A stretch of 64,000 bases of DNA from NCBI GenBank assembly GCA_039808885.1, contig JBDHTX010000009.1:74392-138391 (forward strand). The letters run 5' to 3'. Of this stretch, positions 8,163 through 18,380 are shown piece after piece (position 1 is the first letter of the stretch; each line of letters begins with the position of its first letter). A program made the translations under genes and the position numbers. Source of the DNA: Dongia_A sp039808885 (GTDB taxonomy: Bacteria; Pseudomonadota; Alphaproteobacteria; Dongiales; Dongiaceae). The notes under the pieces are model-generated. The model saw only the letters and a program-made list of their open reading frames with translations, did no database searches and was not told where the DNA came from.

Positions 8163-11100
8163 GCAACGATCACGAGTGGCTGAACCTCATCGAAGTCTCT
8201 GGGCCCTTTCTGGCGGTGCCCGTGCTGCGGGATGTCTTCCCGCAAGGCCTCGAAGCTCTGCCTTCCGGGCGGCCTCAGCGGCTTCGTCGGACCTATGAGG
8301 AATGGCGCGATGCCGTCGACATGGACGACCTCGACCTTCCAGCGCTGCACGCGGCCTGGATCGACGACGTGCTGGTCACCGCGCTGGAAATGGATGAGAC
8401 GGTGCTGCGCAGGGGCGCGAGACTGCCTGAGAAGCTGACTGTCTCGATGCCCGAACACGGAGTCACGGTCGCGCCCGATCTGGCGGTCGTAAATCCAACG
8501 AACTCCGACGAACCGCTTCTGCTCATCCACGTCTACGAGCCCGACACCGATCTGGACGCGACGCGCCGTTTCGATGGCCTCGCGATAACCCCGGCCGACC
8601 GGATGGTCGCTCTGCTCCGGGCGACGGGATGTCCCACTGGCATCGTCACCAATGGCGAGCGCTGGATGCTCGTCCACGCGCCCGTCGGCGCCGTGGCAGG
8701 CTTCGCGAGCTGGTATGCGCGGCTCTGGGGCCAGGAACCGGAAACGCTGCGCGCCTTCTTCAGCCTTCTGGGCGTCCGCCGTTTCTTCGGGCCCGAAGAG
8801 GGCAAGCTGCCGGCGCTCTATGAGCGGTCCCTGAAGCACCAAGACGACGTGACCGAGGCGCTCGGGGAACAGGTCCGACGCGCCGTCGAAGTGCTCGTTC
8901 AGGCACTCGACCGCGCCGATCAGGATCGCAATCGCGAACTCCTGCGCGACGTCGATCCGCGAGAGCTCTACGAGGCCGGTCTGACGGTCATGATGCGGCT
9001 CGTCTTCCTGCTATCGGCCGAGGAACGTGCCCTGCTCCTACTCGGCGATCCCCGCTACGACTCCTTCTACGCCATCTCCAGCCTGCGGATGCAGCTGCGT
9101 GCGGATTCCGAAGAGATCCTCGAGCGTCGCCGGTCCGCCTGGTCGCGGCTGCTCGCCCTGTTTCGTGGCGTGTATGGCGGTATCGATCATCCGACGCTGC
9201 GCCTTCCAGCGCTCGGTGGTTCGCTGTTCGACCCGGATCGATATCCGTTCCTCGAAGGGCGAAAGAAGGGCACGAGCTGGCGCAGTGATCCGGCTGAACC
9301 GCTGCCGATCGACGACCGCACCGTTCTACTGCTGTTGGAAGCGATCCAGACCTTCGAAGGCCGCACGTTGTCTTACCGCGCGCTCGACGTGGAGCAGATC
9401 GGGCACGTTTATGAGGGTCTCCTCGAACGCACGGTGAAGCGTGTCGACGACGTAACGCTGGAACTCGACAGCGGCGCGAAGGCCAAGAGCCCGCGCGTGA
9501 CGCTCGGCGAGATCGAGTCGGCGCGTCTGGATGGCGCGGTGAGGGTCGCTGAACTCTTGAAGGAGCGCAGCGATCGTTCGGAGTCCGCCATTCGTAACGC
9601 GCTCGAGCGGGCGAGCGACGATCGTCTCGCCGCGCGACTGCTCACCGTCTGCCGCGGTGACATCGGTCTGCGCGATCGAATTTTACCCTACGCCCCCCTC
9701 CTGCGGACCGACCCCTGGGGCTATCCGCTCGTCCACCACAAGGGCGCCTTCGTTGTCGTGCTCGGCGCCGACCGGCGCGAGAGCGGCACGCACTACACGC
9801 CCAAAAGTCTCACCGAGAAGATCGTCGAAGAGACGCTGACGCCCGTCGCCTATCGCGGTCCGGCCGAGGGCAAGGCGCCCGAGGACTGGGAGCTGAAGAG
9901 CGCCGAAGAGTTGCTCGACCTGAAGATCTGCGATCCTGCCATGGGGTCCGGAGCCTTCCTCGTGCAGGCGTGCCGATGGCTCTCGGATCGGTTGGTCGAG
10001 GCCTGGTCGGCAACGGAGGCCAGCGGCAAGCAGATCGACAGCGAAGGACGCATCGTCGAAGACGCCACCGCTGAGGGCTTCGATCCCCTGTCGCAAGACG
10101 CAGAGGAACGCGCGATTGTCGCCCGTCGCCTCGTGGCGGAGCGGTGCCTCTATGGCGTGGACAAGAACCCGCTCGCCGTGGAGCTGGCCAAGCTGTCGCT
10201 CTGGCTCACCACCATGTCGAAGGGGCGGCCCTTCGGCTTCCTGGACCATAACCTGCGCAGCGGTGACAGCCTGCTCGGGATCCACGATCTTGATCAGCTG
10301 ATCGAACTCGACATGAACCCAAAGGGTAAGGCCCAGCTGCAGCTGTTTGGTAGAACCATCAAGTCCGCCATCAATAATGCACTCGATCTTCGCACGCGTT
10401 TGCAGGACATCCCGATACGTGACATCAAAGATGTCGAGCAGAAGGCCACCCTCGACTCCGAAGCGAACACATCTATATTTAAGCCGCGGCTCTTAGGCGA
10501 TGTACTGACTGCCGTCTATGTGCGATCCGGAAGCTCAAATCCAGGTTCAGCGCTACTTTCGGTTATTGGATCATTTGCCGATGATCTTGCATCAAAAGAG
10601 GTCACGGATCGGAAAGGCGCTGCACATATCATCGCCCCTGCGCTCCTTCAAGCTTTGAATGACTCTATCCACATCAGGCCATTTCATTGGCCAGTAGAGT
10701 ACCCGGAGATTTTTCGACACGATCGTGGCGGCTTTGATTGCATAATTGGAAATCCACCATATGCTTTTGGCGAATACAGGCCAGATTTACCCAGAAATCT
10801 CTTCTCTTCAATCAAAGGTCAGTGGGACCTCTGTTGGATATTTATCGAGCGCGCGACGCAACTTTTGCGAAGGGAGAATGCTTCTTTGGGGTACGTACTA
10901 CCTGACTCGATACTCGCGCGGGAGGAGCCACGGACCGTACGGAAGATCGCAGAAGCTGCTTTTGTAAGTCTAGCGATACGGCACGTTGGATCGGCCTTCC
11001 AGGCCGGTGTCAGTGTTTTCTCTCTGGTTGCGTTCAGACCTCCATTTGAACCATCGAGGTTGATGTATATTTCGTCCGAGAGGCACTCATCTGAAATTCC

Positions 11101-11752
11101 ACTTGCAAGCCACATTCCTGGAGATGCTTGGAATCTTGCACAGCGCAGCGGCTCCTCAGACCACGATTGGGCGACGCTGAGCGAGTACGTTGATATCAGT
11201 CGGGGCGAGGAGGCAGGGAAGAAGGATCTAAAGAGGGCTTCTGAGCCTGCAATTGCATCAGATGTCCCGGTTGTTGCTGGAGCGGGCGTGGATGAGTTGC
11301 TGCGCCAGCCTTCAGCTACTCATCTAATGGATAGGAGACTGATTAAGAAGAAGACTTCGATATATCGGTCACCAAAGATTATCGCCGTCAAGACCGGGCA
11401 GCAAATAAGAGCGGGGATCGACCGATTGTCATTGATCACGCTTCAATCTGCCTACAACATTCGCTTGAAAGATAAATGCGATCACATATCAATTGAATTT
11501 GTCTGCGCTCTCATTGTGTCTCGCGCAGCAAACTCCAGATATATTCTTCCCATCACTCAGGGCAAGAAATTGTTTCCGCAAATCACTCAGGGCATGATTG
11601 GGAACATCCGTGTCCCACCTGTCCCTGCCCACATGATAGACAAAATCTCGAGCTTGGTCGCCCGCTACGAAGAGACTGGCGACGACGCGGCAAAGGAAAC
11701 GATTGAGACTCTTATTGAGGAACTCTATGCGCGAGCCGAAGAGGATGAGTGA
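8159..11752 (+). CDS. drmMI: DISARM adenine-specific DNA methyltransferase DrmMI
   Basis: A 1197-residue N6-adenine methyltransferase of the large Eco57I/PglX-like type. AdoMet motif I DPAMGSGAF starts near residue 592 and catalytic motif IV NPPY near 865. The first ~590 residues are a long N-terminal region. In class 1 DISARM this enzyme marks host DNA. Base use changes sharply after about 10,320: the last ~480 codons are clearly richer in A+T than everything before and after, as if the C-terminal part including target recognition had been exchanged. Overlaps: 4 bases with DrmD, 8 with DrmA. Confidence 0.9.
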   Translation: MSNDHEWLNLIEVSGPFLAVPVLRDVFPQGLEALPSGRPQRLRRTYEEWRDAVDMDDLDLPALHAAWIDDVLVTALEMDETVLRRGARLPEKLTVSMPEHGVTVAPDLAVVNPTNSDEPLLLIHVYEPDTDLDATRRFDGLAITPADRMVALLRATGCPTGIVTNGERWMLVHAPVGAVAGFASWYARLWGQEPETLRAFFSLLGVRRFFGPEEGKLPALYERSLKHQDDVTEALGEQVRRAVEVLVQALDRADQDRNRELLRDVDPRELYEAGLTVMMRLVFLLSAEERALLLLGDPRYDSFYAISSLRMQLRADSEEILERRRSAWSRLLALFRGVYGGIDHPTLRLPALGGSLFDPDRYPFLEGRKKGTSWRSDPAEPLPIDDRTVLLLLEAIQTFEGRTLSYRALDVEQIGHVYEGLLERTVKRVDDVTLELDSGAKAKSPRVTLGEIESARLDGAVRVAELLKERSDRSESAIRNALERASDDRLAARLLTVCRGDIGLRDRILPYAPLLRTDPWGYPLVHHKGAFVVVLGADRRESGTHYTPKSLTEKIVEETLTPVAYRGPAEGKAPEDWELKSAEELLDLKICDPAMGSGAFLVQACRWLSDRLVEAWSATEASGKQIDSEGRIVEDATAEGFDPLSQDAEERAIVARRLVAERCLYGVDKNPLAVELAKLSLWLTTMSKGRPFGFLDHNLRSGDSLLGIHDLDQLIELDMNPKGKAQLQLFGRTIKSAINNALDLRTRLQDIPIRDIKDVEQKATLDSEANTSIFKPRLLGDVLTAVYVRSGSSNPGSALLSVIGSFADDLASKEVTDRKGAAHIIAPALLQALNDSIHIRPFHWPVEYPEIFRHDRGGFDCIIGNPPYAFGEYRPDLPRNLFSSIKGQWDLCWIFIERATQLLRRENASLGYVLPDSILAREEPRTVRKIAEAAFVSLAIRHVGSAFQAGVSVFSLVAFRPPFEPSRLMYISSERHSSEIPLASHIPGDAWNLAQRSGSSDHDWATLSEYVDISRGEEAGKKDLKRASEPAIASDVPVVAGAGVDELLRQPSATHLMDRRLIKKKTSIYRSPKIIAVKTGQQIRAGIDRLSLITLQSAYNIRLKDKCDHISIEFVCALIVSRAANSRYILPITQGKKLFPQITQGMIGNIRVPPVPAHMIDKISSLVARYEETGDDAAKETIETLIEELYARAEEDE

Positions 11753-14700
11753 ATTGCCCGTCATTGCGCAGCGACAATCTTGGATCATCCGCGGGGAACT
11801 CACCCCCACCAGATATGCTGTCCGGATCGGACTTGGCCCAACCGACGAAAGTGCTGTCGCCCCCGGTGATTGGGCGGTCGTTGTGGGATCCGATGATTCC
11901 GTGAGGATCGTCGGCCGACTTCTGCGCATCCGGTCGGATAGCGATGTTCGGACCATCTATTTCGACCAGTTTCAGGCCGTGGAACCGGCAGTCACACTGA
12001 CCGCGCTCGGCCTGACGGCGCCGAGCGCACCGGCAACACGGCTGCCGTGGGGTGATTTCCTGCGCGTCCTTCCGCTGCTCGGCGCGGCCTCACCCGACGC
12101 GGTGCCGCTGATCCAGGACGTGATCTACGTTCGCGATCTTCTCGAGCTTTCTGTGCGGGACGACCTGCTCGGCCCCGCGGAAGGGCCACACGAGTTGATC
12201 AAGGACATGAGCGTCCGCGATCGTTACCTCGTCGGCAAGTTGGCGCCCCGACGGCCGGATGAGGACCAAGCGGCCCGGGTCGAACCGGCCTCGGCAGCCG
12301 AGGAGGCTGGCGACCTCGAGGATGAGCGGGCGGCGCCGCTCCATGAACCCGGCGCCGAGTTCGCCAGTGCATCGGGCCGGGTGGAGCCCGAAGACGACGC
12401 GCTCGACGAGATCGACACGACGAACAACCAGTCGCTGGTTCCCTCCAGCATGGGTCTCACCTTCTGTGTGGCGCCCGATGTCGGGAAGCTGGCCGTCGAT
12501 GCACGGTGGGGACGGTACGAGCGTGTCCCGAATGATGAGCACGACATCGTCAAGACGCGAAAGAACCGCCAAACCGGTCACGAGGAGCAGGTGAAGGTCA
12601 GGGTCTGGCAGCGCATTCCGTGTGGTGGCGTCGTCACGGTTCCGCTCGTCGACGGGCCGATCAAGCCGTCCACTCCCGATCCCGATCAACCGGATGTCCG
12701 CCTGCAGGGGACGGTTCGGACGAACAACAAGGGGGAGCGCCTCGTCACCCTGTTCCTCGTGAACGGGCAGCTGGAGCCCGACGAAAACAAGGATCGCGCC
12801 TGGCTGTTCCAGCCGGAGATTACCGTCGAGGCCCCCGAAGATCACGGGGACAGGTCGGTTTTTCGGCGTCGCCCCTCCAACGAAGTGGTCGTCGACGACC
12901 CGGAACGCGACCGTCTCGCGCTCATCTATCGCAACAGGCTGGAGTTCGCGGTCGGACACGGGGTGTCCGTTCACGCCGATACGACGCCCGAGGACCCTAC
13001 GAAGGCCCATCGCGTCAGAACAGAGATCATCCCGCGTTACGAAGTCGCCGTCACCGAAACGCCGGGCCTCGATCCCAGGGACCGTCCTGCCATGCGGCGC
13101 ATGGTCGACGAGGGCTGGCTCGACATGAAGCGGCTGGCGGAGATGGCGCCGGATGCGCTGCGCGACGCCCTTTCGTGCCTCGTCGACGATTACGCCGTTT
13201 GGATCGGCGAACAGAAAACCCGGCTGGGGTCGGAGATCACCGGCTTCGATGATCCGGGCAAGGACGTCATTCAGCGCTGCGAGGAGATCCTGCGCCGCCT
13301 CCGAGAGGGCATGGACACTCTCTTCGCCGACCCGAAAGCGATGGAGGCGTTCCGCTTTGCCAACCGGTCCATGGCGATGCAGCGTGTCCGAAGCATCTAC
13401 GCTCTGAAGCGCAGACGGAACGAAGCCGTCGACGTGACCACTTTGGACGTGCCGAAGAACAGATCGTGGCGCCCGTTCCAGCTGGCGTTCCTGCTCCTGT
13501 CGATCCCGTCGCTCGCTGATCCGATTCACCCGGACCGGACGAAGCCGGTCGAGGCGTTCGCCGATCTCCTCTGGTTCCCGACGGGTGGTGGCAAGACCGA
13601 GGCCTATCTCGGTGTGGCGGCCTTCGCCATGGCCATGCGCCGACTGAAGAATGATCTCGGCGGCCTCGACGCATCACGCGGTCTCGCCGTCATCATGCGC
13701 TACACACTGCGACTGCTAACTCTGCAGCAGTTCCAGAGGGCGACGACGCTGCTCTGCGCGATGGAGGTCATCCGTCGTGCAGACGACAAGACCTGGGGCA
13801 AGGAACCTTTCACGCTCGGTCTCTGGGTCGGCAATCGCGTGACACCGGGCACGATCGAAGCGTCTCACCAGGCTGTCGAGGCGATTCGAAACAACGATCG
13901 CAACAAGGCGGGCATTGCATCGCCTGCACAGCTGACCAGCTGCCCTTGGTGCGGTTCGGAGATCTCCGGTGGCCGCGACATCGAGGTCGACAGGATCGCC
14001 GGCCGAACGCTGATCCACTGCGGCGACAAGCTGGGCGGCTGCGATTTCTCGAAGGCGAAATCCACTGGGCAGCCTCACCCGGGGCTTCCCGTGAAAGTCG
14101 TCGATGAGGAAATCTATCACCGCCCGCCAACGATGATGATCGCGACCGTCGACAAGTTCGCGATGATGGCGTGGCGTCCCGAGGTTCGGAACCTTTTCGG
14201 CCGCGTCGAGCAGGAATGTGGACGCCATGGTTTGCTCTGGCCGAGTCACGACTGCGGCACGGGGCACCGAGCGAGGGGGGCATATCCGGCCGCCAGCGTG
14301 AAGCCGGTCCGCGCAATTCGGCCACCCGACCTGATCATCCAGGACGAGTTCCACCTCATCAGCGGTCCGTTGGGCACCATGGTGGGTCTTTACGAAACGG
14401 CCGTCGACGAGCTGAGCAGCTGGGTTCTGGGCGACGAGAAGGTTCGTCCCAAGGTCGTGGCTTCCACCGCGACCGTGCGGCGAGCCGACGACCAGGTGCG
14501 CAACGTTTTCATGCGCCGCATTTCCGTGTTTCCGCCTTCCGGCCTAGACGTCGAAGACAATTTCTTCTCGGTCCAGAGACCCATCCGCGAGAAACCCGGC
14601 CGACGGTACATGGGAATCTGCGCTCCCGGCAGCTCTCGCCCTGCGGTGCTGATCAGAACCTATACGGCGTTCCTCACCGCCGCGCAGGCGCTGTTCGATC

Positions 14701-15728
14701 GGTTCGGCCCGGTGGCCGACCCCTATATGACTCTCGTCGGCTACTTCAACTCGCTGCGAGAACTCGGAGGGATGAAGCGTCTGGCCGAAGACGACGTCCA
14801 AACGCGTTCCTTCCGTGTCGATATGAGCCTGGTGGACCGACCGGGGCTCGCGCAGCGGCGGGTCGAGGAAATCAGCGAACTGACGTCGCGCGTCTCCAGT
14901 CAGGACATTCCGAGATACCTCGATCAGCTCGAGGTTCCTTTCGATGGCACCTTCGACCCGGCACTAGGCAAATGGGTGACCAACAGGAAGCCAGGGGAGG
15001 CCCGGCCGATCGATGCCGTTCTCGCCACGAACATGCTGTCGGTCGGTGTCGACGTGAATCGTCTCGGAGTGATGGTCGTAAACGGCCAACCCAAGGGAAC
15101 GGCCGAGTACATCCAGGCGACCAGCCGTGTGGGCCGAACGCCGCCAGGACTGGTGGCCACTGTGCTGACTTGGGCGCGGCCTCGGGACTTGTCGCATTAC
15201 GAGACCTTCGAGCATTACCACGCGACCTTCTATCAGCACGTCGAAGCTCAATCCGTCACCCCGTTCTCGCCGCGGGCGTTGGACCGAGGGCTCACCGGCG
15301 CGATGCTCTCCATCATGCGTCACTCCTACGATCCCTTCGCGGCAAATGACGGCGCTGGCGCCATGAACAGTCCGAGCCGCAAAGAGATGTTGGATACAAT
15401 AGGCGCCGTCGCCGCTCGCACGTGGGAAGTCACGGAAGACTCGGGGAAGAAGACCCTAACCGAAGCCGAGATGAAGAGCCGCGCTGACGATTGGGCCAAT
15501 GAAGCGGGCGTCGGCGGCCGCACGCTCGTCTACCAGAAGCACGGCGCAGGACCCACCGCCTATCCGCTGCTTTCGGCGCCGGGCATCAAGCCTTGGACCG
15601 ATTGGACGGTCCCGATGTCCATGCGCGAAGTCGAGCCTGGTGTCAGGCTCGTGATGGAGGACGACCGTTCGACGAGTGATCCGACTTGGAGACCACGGGT
15701 GACGCAGCCCCAAGAGGATCAGCAATGA
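11745..15728 (+). CDS. drmA: DISARM helicase DrmA
   Basis: A 1327-residue helicase matching DrmA, the core DISARM protein that with DrmB senses incoming DNA. Walker A PTGGGKT at about residues 612-618, a DEAD-box-like motif DEFH near 867, SVGVDV and motif VI ATSRVGRTPPG near 1125. A Cys cluster (SCPWCGSE, then HCGDKLGGC) near 730-765 suggests a zinc ribbon inserted between motifs I and II. Start ATG 11745 has AGAGG directly before it and starts inside the end of DrmMI; upstream in-frame starts (TTG 11703, ATG 11727) lie deeper in that gene. It overlaps DrmB by 4 bases. Confidence 0.92.
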   Translation: MSELPVIAQRQSWIIRGELTPTRYAVRIGLGPTDESAVAPGDWAVVVGSDDSVRIVGRLLRIRSDSDVRTIYFDQFQAVEPAVTLTALGLTAPSAPATRLPWGDFLRVLPLLGAASPDAVPLIQDVIYVRDLLELSVRDDLLGPAEGPHELIKDMSVRDRYLVGKLAPRRPDEDQAARVEPASAAEEAGDLEDERAAPLHEPGAEFASASGRVEPEDDALDEIDTTNNQSLVPSSMGLTFCVAPDVGKLAVDARWGRYERVPNDEHDIVKTRKNRQTGHEEQVKVRVWQRIPCGGVVTVPLVDGPIKPSTPDPDQPDVRLQGTVRTNNKGERLVTLFLVNGQLEPDENKDRAWLFQPEITVEAPEDHGDRSVFRRRPSNEVVVDDPERDRLALIYRNRLEFAVGHGVSVHADTTPEDPTKAHRVRTEIIPRYEVAVTETPGLDPRDRPAMRRMVDEGWLDMKRLAEMAPDALRDALSCLVDDYAVWIGEQKTRLGSEITGFDDPGKDVIQRCEEILRRLREGMDTLFADPKAMEAFRFANRSMAMQRVRSIYALKRRRNEAVDVTTLDVPKNRSWRPFQLAFLLLSIPSLADPIHPDRTKPVEAFADLLWFPTGGGKTEAYLGVAAFAMAMRRLKNDLGGLDASRGLAVIMRYTLRLLTLQQFQRATTLLCAMEVIRRADDKTWGKEPFTLGLWVGNRVTPGTIEASHQAVEAIRNNDRNKAGIASPAQLTSCPWCGSEISGGRDIEVDRIAGRTLIHCGDKLGGCDFSKAKSTGQPHPGLPVKVVDEEIYHRPPTMMIATVDKFAMMAWRPEVRNLFGRVEQECGRHGLLWPSHDCGTGHRARGAYPAASVKPVRAIRPPDLIIQDEFHLISGPLGTMVGLYETAVDELSSWVLGDEKVRPKVVASTATVRRADDQVRNVFMRRISVFPPSGLDVEDNFFSVQRPIREKPGRRYMGICAPGSSRPAVLIRTYTAFLTAAQALFDRFGPVADPYMTLVGYFNSLRELGGMKRLAEDDVQTRSFRVDMSLVDRPGLAQRRVEEISELTSRVSSQDIPRYLDQLEVPFDGTFDPALGKWVTNRKPGEARPIDAVLATNMLSVGVDVNRLGVMVVNGQPKGTAEYIQATSRVGRTPPGLVATVLTWARPRDLSHYETFEHYHATFYQHVEAQSVTPFSPRALDRGLTGAMLSIMRHSYDPFAANDGAGAMNSPSRKEMLDTIGAVAARTWEVTEDSGKKTLTEAEMKSRADDWANEAGVGGRTLVYQKHGAGPTAYPLLSAPGIKPWTDWTVPMSMREVEPGVRLVMEDDRSTSDPTWRPRVTQPQEDQQ

Positions 15729-17566
15729 GCAGGACACCCGTAGGAGAAATTCGACCGAGCCAGTTGCTTTGGACCTACGGCCCGGGTGCCTTGATCGACC
15801 TCCCGAACATGTCGGTGGTCACGATGGGGATCGACCGCTGGGAAAAGGACAGGTGTCAGCCGATACAAGAGGCACGGTTGCTCGCCAACGTCCGGGGCGT
15901 GCTCGGACCCCAAGTCGAATCACTGCGTATGCCGCCCGTGGGCGAGAGGGAAATCGCCGACCCGTTTTCGGCCGCCGCGCTGATAGGCGTGCCCGTAAAG
16001 CCCTTCCCGCGGTGGCTGCGCTGCGTCAAATGTGGGCTGCTATCACCCTATGACGCCGGCTTGTTCAAGCTGAAGGAAAATAGATATCGCCCTGAACTGA
16101 CGCGTTTCGTCCATGAGGGTTGCCGCGGCTCGAACAATGATCAGCGAGCACGAGATGCCGACGCCGTTCCGGCCCGCTTTCTGATGGCTTGTCGCGCCGG
16201 GCATTTGGACGATTTTGCGTGGCATTGGTTCGTTCATGGCGGTCCGAGCGATTGTCGAGCAACGCTGAGATTCTTTGAGAGCGGCGCTTCGCTTCAGACC
16301 GAGAATCTGTGGGTCAAATGTGATGGCTGCGGCGCCTCGAAGAACATGGCCCAAGCGTTTGGACAGGCTGGTCGCGACAATCTCCCTGGCTGCCGGGGAA
16401 GGCATCCGCACGTCGATCGCTTCGACGATGATTGCTCCGAAGAGCCGCGCGCCATTCTGCTTGGCGCCACCAATAGCTGGTTCCCGGTGACCTTATCGGT
16501 CCTCGCCATCCCGCAAACCGGTAACCCCTTGGCCCAACTCGTCGGAGACGGCTGGACTTTTTTTGAAGACGTCTCGTCTCCTGATGAGGTCGGTTTCGTC
16601 GTCAAGACGCTCAAGAAGACCGCACAGCTTCCCGGCATCGAGCAGTTCACGAACGATCAGATATGGGCTGCCATAGAAGCCCACCGGAATGGAGCGGCGG
16701 ACGTCGGCCAAAGTGATCTCAAGGGTCCGGAGTGGGATGTCCTCACCGCCGAGAATCCGCCGACCGACTATCCACATTTCATGAGCAAGAAGGTCGGAGT
16801 TCCACCGGGCCTCGAAACGACGATCACACGCGTGCTGCTCTTGGAACGGCTGCGCGAGGTGAATGCACTGCTGGGATTCACGCGTGTCGAATCTCCCGAC
16901 GAAGGAACAGGGGACGCCGCCGCGCCACGTGCTCCGCTCGGGCGTTCGGCTCCCGATTGGGTGCCGGCAACCCAGGTCCATGGCGAGGGAATTTTCATTC
17001 GCTTCGACTCCGACGCCCTGAAATCATGGACGAACAAGGATGCGGTCAAGTCGCTCGACGCCCGTTTGCGCACGGGGCATCGCGGGTGGCGCCATAAGCG
17101 AAATCTGGATCCGAATGAGGGCTATCCTGGCGCACGATATGTGATGCTCCACACGCTCGCGCACATGCTGATTAGGGAATTGGCCCTTGAGTGCGGTTAC
17201 AATGCCGCCAGCATTCGCGAGCGGATTTATGCCGAAGTCGACGGCGACGAGGATCAAGCTGGCTTCCTCATCTACACCGCTGCCGCCGACTCTGACGGAA
17301 CGCTCGGTGGACTGGTCGAATTGGGCAAACCCGAGAACCTCGGGCGGTTGCTTCACCAAGCTCTGGATCGCGCGCATATCTGCGCGTCCGATCCTTTGTG
17401 CTCCGAGCACGACCCTAGCAAGGATCAGTCGCTGCATGGGGCGGCTTGTCACGCGTGTTCGTTCGTTTCGGAGACATCCTGCGAACGAGGCAATCGCCAT
17501 CTGGATCGCGCCTTGGTGGTTCCCACGTTGGAAAATCCCGACGCTGCCTTCTTCGGGAGCTCGTGA
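15725..17566 (+). CDS. drmB: DISARM DUF1998 protein DrmB
   Basis: A 613-residue protein with the DUF1998 region near its C-terminus: HTLAHMLIRELALECGY, GTLGGLVELG and a dense Cys/His cluster (ICASDPLCSEHD, GAACHACSFVSETSCERGN) that likely binds metal. Two further Cys pairs lie earlier (RCVKCGLLS, KCDGCG). DrmB forms the DrmAB complex that binds DNA ends and threads DNA in characterised DISARM. The ATG overlaps the DrmA stop (ATGA). The following gene starts on its last base. Confidence 0.92.
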   Translation: MSRTPVGEIRPSQLLWTYGPGALIDLPNMSVVTMGIDRWEKDRCQPIQEARLLANVRGVLGPQVESLRMPPVGEREIADPFSAAALIGVPVKPFPRWLRCVKCGLLSPYDAGLFKLKENRYRPELTRFVHEGCRGSNNDQRARDADAVPARFLMACRAGHLDDFAWHWFVHGGPSDCRATLRFFESGASLQTENLWVKCDGCGASKNMAQAFGQAGRDNLPGCRGRHPHVDRFDDDCSEEPRAILLGATNSWFPVTLSVLAIPQTGNPLAQLVGDGWTFFEDVSSPDEVGFVVKTLKKTAQLPGIEQFTNDQIWAAIEAHRNGAADVGQSDLKGPEWDVLTAENPPTDYPHFMSKKVGVPPGLETTITRVLLLERLREVNALLGFTRVESPDEGTGDAAAPRAPLGRSAPDWVPATQVHGEGIFIRFDSDALKSWTNKDAVKSLDARLRTGHRGWRHKRNLDPNEGYPGARYVMLHTLAHMLIRELALECGYNAASIRERIYAEVDGDEDQAGFLIYTAAADSDGTLGGLVELGKPENLGRLLHQALDRAHICASDPLCSEHDPSKDQSLHGAACHACSFVSETSCERGNRHLDRALVVPTLENPDAAFFGSS

Positions 17567-18327
17567 TGGCACCGCTCCTGCAAGCGGTCTCAGAACTCGT
17601 GGCCATGCTTTCGCCGTCGAAGATCGAAGCGATCGCGTCGCGACTCCGCGGGACCGCTCCATCAGAACGGGATCGCGGGCTGCATCAGATGGTCGGCACG
17701 CCGGCTGCACGCGCCGCTCTGGATTCTCTCATCAGCATGTGGGAGCAATCTGCCCTTCCCGGCGATGTCGTGGCTGGAATCTTGATTGGTGCCGCTCACG
17801 CCCGGCTGCAGGCGCAACGCGATAGCAGCGTCGAATTGGTTTGGACTGGCCCGACGACACCGTTCGTGGCTACCCGACGCACCGAGCAGGTGCTTTTGGA
17901 TCTGATCCAGCGTGCGAAGACGGAACTCTTCATCGTCAGCTTCGTCGCCTATGACGTCCCGTCAATCATCGCCGCGATCAATTCGGCGATCGATCGGGGC
18001 GTCGAAACCCGAATTCTCGTGGAGGCTTCATTGACTCAGGGCGGCAGCTTGCTTGTCGATCCTGTGGCGACGATGAGAGGCTGCGTTCCCTCAGCTCTGC
18101 TGTACGCATGGACCGACCGACCGCATCCATTCACCAACGGCCGGGTGCATGCAAAGGTGGCCGTGGCCGACGACAGCATCGCATTCCTGACGAGTGCGAA
18201 CCTCACCGGCCACGCGCTCGAAAAGAACATGGAGGCTGGCATCTTCGTCACAGGCGGGCACATTCCAGTCAGCTTACGGGCGCATCTCCACGCATTGGTC
18301 GAAACGAAGGTCATTCGCCCGGTCTGA
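17566..18327 (+). CDS. drmC: DISARM phospholipase D-like protein DrmC
   Basis: A 253-residue PLD-superfamily protein. The single HKD motif is HAKVAVAD with His at about residue 195, followed by FLTSANLT as in PLD nucleases; one motif per chain implies a dimer. DrmC is the last gene of DISARM and can be dispensable for protection in studied systems. ATG 17566 shares one base with the DrmB stop (TGATG). An upstream in-frame extension of 40 residues lies inside DrmB and is not used. It ends the 15-kb operon and faces the convergent Argonaute gene with 53 bases between; no clear terminator hairpin is visible there. Confidence 0.9.
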   Translation: MAPLLQAVSELVAMLSPSKIEAIASRLRGTAPSERDRGLHQMVGTPAARAALDSLISMWEQSALPGDVVAGILIGAAHARLQAQRDSSVELVWTGPTTPFVATRRTEQVLLDLIQRAKTELFIVSFVAYDVPSIIAAINSAIDRGVETRILVEASLTQGGSLLVDPVATMRGCVPSALLYAWTDRPHPFTNGRVHAKVAVADDSIAFLTSANLTGHALEKNMEAGIFVTGGHIPVSLRAHLHALVETKVIRPV

Positions 18328-18380
18328 TCATACCGTTCCGCGTATCGCTGCCCGACCTTCACCGCTAAGAGATGTTGCGG

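Noticed and set aside
18328..18380. Terminator between drmC and the Argonaute gene
   Set aside because: The 53 bases between the convergent genes form no convincing hairpin with a T run.
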